From JBOGWA01 sp050693155 (GTDB lineage Bacteria; Actinomycetota; UBA4738; CALAEC01): a DNA stretch of 16,259 nt. This document shows positions 1 through 6,019 of the stretch, one piece after another. The position numbers were made by a program, and so were the translations under genes. Location: assembly GCA_050693155.1 (NCBI GenBank), contig JBOGWA010000055.1, forward strand, positions 1 to 16,259, given 5' to 3'. The notes beneath the pieces are model-generated. The model worked only from the letters and a program-made list of their open reading frames with translations. It was not told the origin of the DNA and ran no database searches. Position 1 is the stretch's first letter; each line of letters opens with the position of its first letter.

Positions 1-4
1 CTCC

Positions 5-118
5 GGCAGCGCCGGCCCCCAACCGATCCTTCGGCGTAGTCAGTGACTCACCGAATCACGTTTGAGGGCGGACGAGACTGTGCGGGCTTCGGAGCGAAAC
101 ATCCCGCAAGGCGACCCC
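5..118. repeat. Dispersed ~114-bp structured repeat, copy 1
   Basis: This stretch matches 16146-16259 in the same orientation with three transitions and two single-base indels (about 95% identity by hand alignment). It contains several potential hairpins: CCGA-TCCT-TCGG (23-34), a near-palindrome TCAGTGACTCACCGA (40-54) that is a perfect 14-bp palindrome in copy 2, and TGCGGG...CCCGCA (82-87 with 103-108) enclosing a CTTCGG tetraloop-like sequence. It opens with the 14-mer GCAGCGCCGGCCCC, which recurs at 2050-2063 and 16147-16160. No ORF with a recognisable product lies in it. It could be a REP-like repeat, a structured RNA element, or a fragment of a mobile element; the sequence alone does not decide. 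Confidence 0.85.
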
Positions 119-134
119 TGTTCCTGGGGTCGCC
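110..134. other. Strong GC-rich hairpin
   Basis: GGCGACCCC (110-118) and GGGGTCGCC (126-134) form a perfect 9-bp inverted repeat around the 7-nt loop TGTTCCT. No run of T follows, so it is not a standard intrinsic terminator. Its 5' arm is the last part of the dispersed repeat, and the window's other end stops exactly at the same arm, so it is unknown whether copy 2 also has the full hairpin. Confidence 0.7.
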
Positions 135-166
135 GAGGACGTTGAGCGGAGAACCCCGCGCAGGCT

Positions 167-290
167 CACCGGGTTGGGAGAGGTCGGGTGAGGGCAGGGC
201 CGGGCCACACCAGGTTGGGACTGGCGCGACGGAGGCGCCGCCGGCCCCCACCGGTTTGGGTCAGCGGCGCAGGCCCCCGCCAGGTTGGGA
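167..290 (+). repeat. Array of four CACC(A/G)GGTTGGGA-like motifs
   Basis: Four copies of a 13-bp motif lie in direct orientation: CACCGGGTTGGGA (167-179), CACCAGGTTGGGA (208-220), CACCGGTTTGGGT (249-261) and CGCCAGGTTGGGA (278-290). Start-to-start spacing is 41, 41 and 29 bp, and copies 2-4 are preceded by a GGCC-type C-rich stretch. The TTGGGA of the last copy is placed as the -35 element of the dedA-family gene. This could be a regulator-binding array or a degenerate tandem repeat; the function is inferred only from position. Confidence 0.65.
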
Positions 291-319
291 CGAGCTAGGT
301 CGGCGGATATGCTCGCGGC
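285..319 (+). promoter_or_regulatory. Promoter of the DedA-family gene (leaderless type)
   Basis: TTGGGA (285-290), a 17-bp spacer and TATGCT (308-313) resemble a primary-sigma promoter, and the ATG follows six bases after the -10. Transcription would therefore start at or next to the start codon, and there is no Shine-Dalgarno sequence. The -35 lies inside the fourth copy of the iterated motif. Confidence 0.6.
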
Positions 320-973
320 ATGCTAGAGCGGATCGTCGACTTCCTTCGCCCGCTCTTCGATTCGTGGGGATACCTGATCGTCGGGGGAGCAACGCTCCTC
401 GAGAACTCGATCGGGGCCGGCATCATCGTTCCCGGCGAGACCATCGTCCTGGTCGGCGCGTTCTTCGCAGCCCAGGGTTCGCTTTCTCCCGCATGGGTCG
501 CGGCGGCGGCTCTGATCGGTGGCGTGGCCGGTGACAATCTCGGCTATCTGATCGGTCGCCGGGCGGGAAGGCCGTTCCTCGACCGCCACGGTGGTCGTTT
601 CTTCCTTCCGGAGGAGCGGCTCGCCAAGGCCGAGCGTTTCTATCGGGAACACGGAGGAAAGACCGTCTTCCTGAGTCGGTTCGTCCCGGTCGTTCGCGCC
701 TTCGGCTGCCTGCTCGCGGGCGCGAGCCACATGAGCTACCCGCGCTTCTTCGCTTACGATTTTGCGGGGGCCGTGCTCTGGGCCGGGGGCCACACGGCGA
801 TCGGGTACGTGGTCGGGGGGCAATACGAGCGCATCGAGCGCTACCTGAGCGGCGGCGGTCTCATCATTTTTGTCGTTCTCGTCCTTCTGATCGTTCTCGG
901 CAACCGGTGGCGCAAGCGGCGTCAACCTGAGGTTCAAGAGGAGGGGGCCTCCGCGCCGACAAAGAAGCCGTGA
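320..973 (+). CDS. DedA/SNARE-associated family membrane protein
   Basis: A 217-residue polytopic membrane protein of the DedA superfamily; members include UptA-type undecaprenyl-phosphate translocases that return the C55 lipid carrier to the cytoplasmic face for peptidoglycan synthesis. Family signatures are visible: LLEN...IVPGE near residues 26-40, the GDNLGYLIGRRAG segment (about 71-83), and FLSRFVPVVRAFGCLLAGASHM-like sequence (about 117-138) with the two conserved arginines. A final hydrophobic helix (about 177-193) ends in a basic, charged cytoplasmic tail. Length is typical for the family. The ATG at 320 fits the promoter spacing. Its TGA overlaps the GTG of the downstream pilT gene by four bases, so the two are probably co-translated. 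Which lipid it moves cannot be told from sequence. Confidence 0.9.
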   Translation: MLERIVDFLRPLFDSWGYLIVGGATLLENSIGAGIIVPGETIVLVGAFFAAQGSLSPAWVAAAALIGGVAGDNLGYLIGRRAGRPFLDRHGGRFFLPEERLAKAERFYREHGGKTVFLSRFVPVVRAFGCLLAGASHMSYPRFFAYDFAGAVLWAGGHTAIGYVVGGQYERIERYLSGGGLIIFVVLVLLIVLGNRWRKRRQPEVQEEGASAPTKKP

Positions 974-2043
974 GCATCATCACGCGCTTTCTCGAGCTCC
1001 TGGCCGAAGAGGGGGCCAGCGACCTCCATATCAAGGCGGGGGAACCACCGATCATGCGGATCGACGGCCTCCTGCGGAGAACAAACCATCCACCGCTCTC
1101 CCCCAAAGAGACCGAGGCCATGGCCCTCGAGCTCCTGTCCGAACGCCGCGCCGAGGCTTTTCGGGAAACGAATGAGGCAGACGTTGGCTATACCCTCGAA
1201 GGCGTCGGTCGGTTCCGGGTGAACGCGTTTCGCCAGCGCGGGAGCGTCAGCATCGCGATTCGCCGCGTTCGCACCGAGATCCCGTCGTTCGACGAGCTGA
1301 TGCTTCCGGCGGCCGTCGCAAATCTGGCTCGCGAGTCGCGAGGCCTCATCCTCGTTACGGGGCCCGCGGGAACCGGGAAAACGACCACGATCGGCTCGAT
1401 GATCGGCTGGATCAACCGGCACCGGCCCGTGCATATCATCACGATCGAAGACCCGATCGAGATCGTCCACGAGGACAGGATGGCGATCGTCGACCAGCGA
1501 GAGCTCGGTGAGGACACCTTCTCGCACGAGGCCGCCCTGCGGGCAGTCGTCAGGCAGGACCCGGACGTGATCTTCATCGGGGAGATCCGCGATCGGCTGA
1601 CCGCGGAGGCCGCCATCCAGGCAGCGGAGACCGGACACCTCGTGATCTCGACCCTGCATACTCTCGACGCCACCGAGACGGTGAACCGAATGATCGATCT
1701 CTATCCGCCGGAAATGCAGCTTCAGGCGCGCGTCTCGTTGGCCGCCAGCCTCAGGGGTGTCGTCTCGCAGCGACTCGTTCCTCGCGCCGACGGGAGTGGG
1801 CGCGTGCCGACGGTCGAGATCCTGATCAACACCGGTCGCGTCGTGGAGCGGATCCTAAGCCCCGAGCAGACCGCCACGATCCCGGATGTGATGGCGGAGG
1901 GCGACTTTTACGGGATGCAGACCTTCGATCAGTCGCTCGTGAATCTCGTCAGGGACGGAATCGTCACGATCGAGGCTGCGACCGAGGCCGCATCGAACCC
2001 GCACGACCTCATGCTCGCCCTCAAAGAAGCCCAACTCGCGTAA
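970..2043 (+). CDS. pilT: PilT-type type IV pilus retraction ATPase
   Basis: A 357-residue secretion-type ATPase of the PilT/PilU group; these hexamers power type IV pilus retraction in the cytoplasm. Visible motifs are Walker A GPAGTGKT (131-138), an Asp box IITIEDPIE (156-164), Walker B region DPDVIFIGEIRD (197-208) and a His box AAETGHLVISTLHT (218-231). The N-terminal SDLHIKAGEPP segment (17-27) is the PAS-like N2 signature. The P-loop has Thr where PilT usually has Ser (GSGKS). The length matches PilT (about 340-380). It starts with GTG overlapping the stop of the DedA gene. No pilin, PilB, PilC or prepilin peptidase lies in the window, so it is either an orphan or works with a distant pilus locus. 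The only other pilus-like gene here is the TadE/TadG-like one at 7677. Confidence 0.92.
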   Translation: MSIITRFLELLAEEGASDLHIKAGEPPIMRIDGLLRRTNHPPLSPKETEAMALELLSERRAEAFRETNEADVGYTLEGVGRFRVNAFRQRGSVSIAIRRVRTEIPSFDELMLPAAVANLARESRGLILVTGPAGTGKTTTIGSMIGWINRHRPVHIITIEDPIEIVHEDRMAIVDQRELGEDTFSHEAALRAVVRQDPDVIFIGEIRDRLTAEAAIQAAETGHLVISTLHTLDATETVNRMIDLYPPEMQLQARVSLAASLRGVVSQRLVPRADGSGRVPTVEILINTGRVVERILSPEQTATIPDVMAEGDFYGMQTFDQSLVNLVRDGIVTIEAATEAASNPHDLMLALKEAQLA

Positions 2044-2124
2044 CGCTCAGCAGCGCCGGCCCCACCAGATCCAGACCGGAACGTGGCTCGGGTCGGTCCA
2101 TTCGTCCGGTTATCCTTCGGTGTC
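2044..2124 (+). promoter_or_regulatory. Intergenic region with repeat-derived 14-mer and a cca -10 box
   Basis: The 14-mer GCAGCGCCGGCCCC at 2050-2063 is identical to the start of both terminal repeats, but similarity does not continue convincingly beyond it. TATCCT (2111-2116) sits eight bases before the GTG at 2125 and is a good -10 match; no clear -35 is seen 16-18 bp further up. This supports a leaderless start for cca at 2125 in place of the in-frame GTG at 2083. Confidence 0.45.
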
Positions 2125-3543
2125 GTGGCCGAGCGTCCCACACGCGACGAGCAGACCCAGGCTCTCGCCGAGCTCCTGGAGCCCCACCCAGTCGCGAAGG
2201 AACTCGGCGTGCGCTTCGCCGATGCCGGCTTCAGCCTCTTCTTGGTCGGCGGGACCGTGCGCGACGGACTGCTCGAGCGGGCGGGGGACGATCTCGACTT
2301 CGCAACGGACGCCCGGCCGGAGGAGGTCGTCCGGCTCCTTCAAGGCTGGGCCGACGCCCGCTTTCTAACCGGTATTCGTTTCGGCACGGTCGGTGCGAAG
2401 AAGGGCGGCATCGGGATGGAGATCACCACGTTCAGGGAAGAGGCCTACCCGGAGGACTCCCGGCAACCGCACGTGACGTTCGCGAAAGACATCGAGACCG
2501 ACCTTTCTCGTCGGGACTTCACCATCAACGCAATGGCGCTGCGGCTCCCGAGCGGGGAGTTCGTCGACCCGTTCCGCGGCCTCTACGACCTGGCGCACAA
2601 GCGCCTGCGAACTCCCCTGGCGCCCGAGGTCGCGTTCCAGGACGATCCGCTTCGAATGCTGCGAGCCGCCCGGTTCGTCTCGACCCTCGGCGCAACCCCT
2701 GAAGAAGACATCGTCAAGGCGATCAACGCCATGCGGGAGCGGCTCGAGATCATCTCTCCCGAACGGATTCAGGACGAGCTTTCGAAACTCCTGGTTGGAA
2801 ACCACGTCGACACCTCCCTCCTCCTCGTCGTCGAGACGGGACTCGCGGACTCCTTCCTTCCGGAGCTCCCGGCCCTCCAGCTGGAGCAGGATCCCGTTCA
2901 CCAGCACAAGGACGTCCTGCGGCACACGTTCGCGGTCGTGAAACGGTGCCAGCCCGACCTCACGCTTCGTCTGGCAGCGCTTCTGCACGACATCGGAAAA
3001 CCGAAGACGCGCGTCATCACTCCGGAGGGCGTGGCCTTCCACCATCACGAGGTCGTGGGCGCCCGGATGGCTGAGGAACGGTTGCGCGCGCTGCGATATC
3101 CGGAGGCGCTCATCCGCGACGTCGTCCAGCTCGTCGAGCAGCACTTGCGATTCCACACCTACCGAATGGGATGGAGCGACGGGGCGGTTCGTCGGTACGT
3201 GCGCGATGCCGGACCTCTGCTCGACCGGTTGAACCAGCTCGTCCGGGCCGATTGCACGACCCGAAACCCGGCCAAGGCGAAGGCGCTCGCCCAGCTTCAA
3301 GACGAACTGGAGGAGCGGATCGCCCGTCTCGCCGAAGAAGAAAACCTCGCTGCGATCCGGCCGCCGCTCGACGGCAACCAGGTCATGGAGCACCTGCACC
3401 TCGAGCCCGGCCCGCCCGTCGGGGAGGCCCTCGACTACCTCCTCGAGCTTCGCATGGACCGGGGGCCCATCAGCGAGGAGGAAGCGTACCGGCTCCTGGA
3501 CGAGTGGGGAGAGGCGAAGGGTCTGACGCCGCCCCCCGCATGA
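2125..3543 (+). CDS. cca: CCA tRNA nucleotidyltransferase (class II, with HD domain)
   Basis: A 472-residue enzyme that adds or repairs the 3' CCA of tRNAs using CTP and ATP. It has the class II nucleotidyltransferase signature LVGGTVRD (40-47) with metal-binding DLDF (D56, D58), the RRDFTINAMA motif (129-138) and the DPLRMLRAARF motif (174-184). An HD phosphohydrolase domain follows, with LLHDIGKP (H288, D289) and flanking histidines, as in actinobacterial PcnA/Cca. I chose GTG 2125 because the distance to the GG motif then matches other PcnA proteins and a -10 box precedes it; an upstream in-frame GTG at 2083 would add 14 residues. It overlaps the next gene by ATGA. In Actinomycetota this gene characteristically lies upstream of mviN, as here. 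Strict poly(A) polymerase activity cannot be excluded but is less likely. Confidence 0.95.
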   Translation: MAERPTRDEQTQALAELLEPHPVAKELGVRFADAGFSLFLVGGTVRDGLLERAGDDLDFATDARPEEVVRLLQGWADARFLTGIRFGTVGAKKGGIGMEITTFREEAYPEDSRQPHVTFAKDIETDLSRRDFTINAMALRLPSGEFVDPFRGLYDLAHKRLRTPLAPEVAFQDDPLRMLRAARFVSTLGATPEEDIVKAINAMRERLEIISPERIQDELSKLLVGNHVDTSLLLVVETGLADSFLPELPALQLEQDPVHQHKDVLRHTFAVVKRCQPDLTLRLAALLHDIGKPKTRVITPEGVAFHHHEVVGARMAEERLRALRYPEALIRDVVQLVEQHLRFHTYRMGWSDGAVRRYVRDAGPLLDRLNQLVRADCTTRNPAKAKALAQLQDELEERIARLAEEENLAAIRPPLDGNQVMEHLHLEPGPPVGEALDYLLELRMDRGPISEEEAYRLLDEWGEAKGLTPPPA

Positions 3544-4004
3544 AGACGAGCGTGGACGTCCATAACTTTCTTCTGGAACGTGAGATTTCTCATGAGCTCG
3601 TTCCGACTGGGGACCGGTACCGCTCACCCGATCGAATCGCGGCCGCCCTCGGCCTGCCCCCGGAACAGGTCGGCGGCGTCGTTCTCTTCCAAGGCGAGGA
3701 GGGCCCTGTCGCCGCGCTGGTTCCGGCCGGAACGAGCGCCGAGCCCAAACGGGTCGCCCGGGCGGCGCGGGAACAGTCGGTCAAACCGCTCTCTGATGAC
3801 GAGGTCACCGACCTGACCGGGTTTCTCCCGGAAGCCGTCCCTCCTGTCGGCCTTCCGCGGGGAACGCGAGTCGTGATGGACCGGGGACTCAGGAGGCAAG
3901 AAGTCCTCTACTTCCCCGGAGGTGAGGTGACGTCGGTGCTCAAGATTCGGGCTGCCGATCTTGCGCGTGCGGCCGACGCGCGGGTTGCGAGAATCACCGC
4001 ATGA
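3540..4004 (+). CDS. YbaK/EbsC-like (aminoacyl-tRNA deacylase family) protein
   Basis: A 154-residue single-domain protein resembling YbaK/ProX/INS editing domains, which hydrolyse mischarged Cys- or Ala-tRNA(Pro). Support comes from length, the N-terminal Leu-rich helix and HELVPT strand, the PPEQVGGVVLFQ strand, VPAGT, and the C-terminal PPVGLPRGTRVVMDRGL...GG pattern where YbaK proteins have GG(V/I)xP and a (V/I)xxD strand. The usual catalytic lysine (K in the VFKTL-type strand) seems to be Gly in QVGGVV, so deacylase activity is doubtful. The ATG at 3540 overlaps the cca stop (ATGA), and its own stop overlaps the next ATG in the same way, implying translational coupling. A link to tRNA quality control fits its cca neighbour, but the exact substrate is unknown. 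Confidence 0.75.
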   Translation: MKTSVDVHNFLLEREISHELVPTGDRYRSPDRIAAALGLPPEQVGGVVLFQGEEGPVAALVPAGTSAEPKRVARAAREQSVKPLSDDEVTDLTGFLPEAVPPVGLPRGTRVVMDRGLRRQEVLYFPGGEVTSVLKIRAADLARAADARVARITA

Positions 4005-6019
4005 CCAAGCGTTTGGCCGGCGCGCTTCTGGCTGCGCTCTTCACGTTCCTCTTGGTCTCGCTCCCAGGTGCTTCGGCTCAGGTAGAGGAACCCGCCTCCG
4101 TGGAGCTCCGGTTGCTCTCCCAGCGGTCGTTCGCAACGGAACGGCGCGCCGTGAACGTCGAGGTTCAAGCGGTCAACAACAGCACGGTTCCGATTCAGGA
4201 CTTGAGCGTGAGCCTCACCATCTATCACGCAACCGATTCTCGGACTGCATACGGAGTTGGGCTCGTTGGTGAGCCGCCGACCGCGCCGCTGTTGATCGAG
4301 ACGACCAGGTTGCGCGGCGACCTCGCCGCGGGCCGCTCCCGCGATATCGCGGTCGTGAGGAAGGTCCCCGAGCTCGGCGCCGAGGGCGAGAACGGGCTCT
4401 TCCCGATGAAGGTCCAGCTCGAGGCCGCAGGGGTTCCCGTCGCGGCGATCCGAACGTCGCTCGCGTTCATCGGTGAAGAACCGCTGGTGCCGCTCAATGT
4501 CTCGCTCGCCCTGGTCCTCGATGAGGGCGTGCACGTCCGCGGTGACGGAGTCTTCGCCGACGACGATCTCGCCGCAGCGATCGCCCCACGCGGATCGCTC
4601 GACCGCTTGATCGCTGCGCTGGAATCGAAGCCGATCCCGATGACCCTCGTCGTGGCGCCGCTCCTCCTGCGCCAACTCGAGCAAATGGCCGACGGATACC
4701 GGGTCACCGACGGCGCCGGGGGAATCCGAGATGTGGCTCCCGACCGACCTCCTGCCATGCATGCTCGGGAGGCGCTCTCCCGACTCGGCTCGATCGCACG
4801 CCGCAGCGAGTCGCAGGTCATCGCACTCCCCTATGCCGGGCCATCGATCCCGTCGCTGGTGGACGCCGGGTTGCTGGACGATCTCGTCCGACAGATCAAC
4901 CTCGGCCGGCAGGAGTTCGCCCGGCTCCTCGGCATCGCACCATCGAATGATCCGTTCGTTCCTCCCGGCTCACTCGTCTCCGCCGAAACGCTGGACGAGC
5001 TCGGGCGAGCTGGGATCGGGCGGCTCCTTCTCGACGGAGACACGCTTTTGCCCCCCGAGGGTCTCGTGCTCAGTCCAAGCGCCGCCGCAACGCTCGCGGC
5101 GCCATCTGGACGGTCGGTCCAGGCCATCGCCGCCGACGCGCTCCTCGCAGCGAGGATGGAGGCGCTGCCCGTCGACCCTCGACTCGCGGCCCAGTGGATT
5201 CTCGGCGATCTCTCCGCCCTTTACTTCGAACAGCCGAGCCTGACCCGAGGGGCATCGGTGATCTTCGAGGGCGAAACGGCGTCTGCTGCGATGCTGAAGC
5301 CGTTCCTTCACGAGCTCACGACTCCTGGTGGAGACGAGCAGTGGCTTCGCCCCGTCACGGCGAGCTCGTTGCTAGCCATGGTCGCACCGCTCGAGGGTCA
5401 AGAGCTCGCCGAGCAGCCCACGCCCCGCTTCTCCGCCCTATTCCTCGCGGATCTGGCACGGACTCGGGAGGCGATCGCTCGGCTCGACGCGATGACCATC
5501 GACGGACCGTTGCCTGCCGTCCTGTACACACACTTGCTCGTGGCCGAAGCACGGGAGTTCCTCGACGACGAGGCTCGCGGGGTCGCCTTCCTCCGGGCGG
5601 CGAGACGCCGCATCGGGCTCGAGCTCCAGAAGATCAAACCGCCGGACCCCACATCGGTCACCCTTACCTCACGAGGCGGCGTGATCCCCCTCACGATCCG
5701 GAACCTGGCAGGCTATCCGCTCCGAGTCCGGGTCCGGCTCCTCTCACCCCGCCTGGACTTCCTCGAAGGAGCGGCTCGAGTGGTCGTACTCTCCCGTGAG
5801 ACGCAGTCCTTCACGTTTCCCGTTCGCGCCCAGACCACCGGCCGGTTCCCCGTTCGGGTGCTGATCGAGACTCCCGACGGGTCGCGCCTCGTCGCCGAGT
5901 CCCAGATCGTGGTCCGCTCGACGGCTTTTAACCGCGCGGCCCTTGCGCTGACGATCGGCGCCGCGGCGTTCCTGGCGTTGTGGTGGGGAAGGAGGCTCCT
6001 GCGCCGCCAGCGATCCTGA
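4001..6019 (+). CDS. Large secreted, membrane-anchored protein (DUF6049/Rv3909-like)
   Basis: A 672-residue protein with an N-terminal signal peptide (basic MTKR, hydrophobic core, probable cleavage after ASA at 26) and a C-terminal transmembrane helix at about 645-662 followed by an Arg-rich tail. It is therefore expected to be exported and held in the membrane with a short cytoplasmic tail. The mature N-terminus (about 30-170) and the segment from about 550-640 look like beta-sandwich modules; the middle is Ala/Leu-rich and mixed alpha/beta. Position directly before murJ and overall architecture match the DUF6049 family (Rv3909 in M. tuberculosis), whose role is unknown but which is tightly conserved next to mviN. 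The start overlaps the preceding stop (ATGA), and the murJ start lies inside its last codons. No catalytic motif is recognised. Confidence 0.75.
   Translation: MTKRLAGALLAALFTFLLVSLPGASAQVEEPASVELRLLSQRSFATERRAVNVEVQAVNNSTVPIQDLSVSLTIYHATDSRTAYGVGLVGEPPTAPLLIETTRLRGDLAAGRSRDIAVVRKVPELGAEGENGLFPMKVQLEAAGVPVAAIRTSLAFIGEEPLVPLNVSLALVLDEGVHVRGDGVFADDDLAAAIAPRGSLDRLIAALESKPIPMTLVVAPLLLRQLEQMADGYRVTDGAGGIRDVAPDRPPAMHAREALSRLGSIARRSESQVIALPYAGPSIPSLVDAGLLDDLVRQINLGRQEFARLLGIAPSNDPFVPPGSLVSAETLDELGRAGIGRLLLDGDTLLPPEGLVLSPSAAATLAAPSGRSVQAIAADALLAARMEALPVDPRLAAQWILGDLSALYFEQPSLTRGASVIFEGETASAAMLKPFLHELTTPGGDEQWLRPVTASSLLAMVAPLEGQELAEQPTPRFSALFLADLARTREAIARLDAMTIDGPLPAVLYTHLLVAEAREFLDDEARGVAFLRAARRRIGLELQKIKPPDPTSVTLTSRGGVIPLTIRNLAGYPLRVRVRLLSPRLDFLEGAARVVVLSRETQSFTFPVRAQTTGRFPVRVLIETPDGSRLVAESQIVVRSTAFNRAALALTIGAAAFLALWWGRRLLRRQRS

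Noticed and set aside
1..319. Known structured RNA (6C RNA, SRP RNA, tmRNA, RNase P RNA, tRNA, common riboswitches)
   Set aside because: Hairpins and C-runs are present, but none of the conserved core sequences of these families could be matched by eye; the runs are five C, not six.
43..534. 163-codon open frame starting in the left repeat and running into the DedA gene
   Set aside because: The translation is low-complexity Arg/Gly/Pro, crosses the motif array and overlaps the well-supported DedA frame.
3171..3539. N-terminal extension of the YbaK-like protein by 123 codons
   Set aside because: The extension is the out-of-frame shadow of the cca 3' end and is Arg/Pro-rich; the ATG at 3540 gives a normal YbaK length and an ATGA junction.
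2365..3627. 420-codon minus-strand open frame opposite cca
   Set aside because: It mirrors the cca codon pattern and has no domain or start signal; cca is unambiguous.
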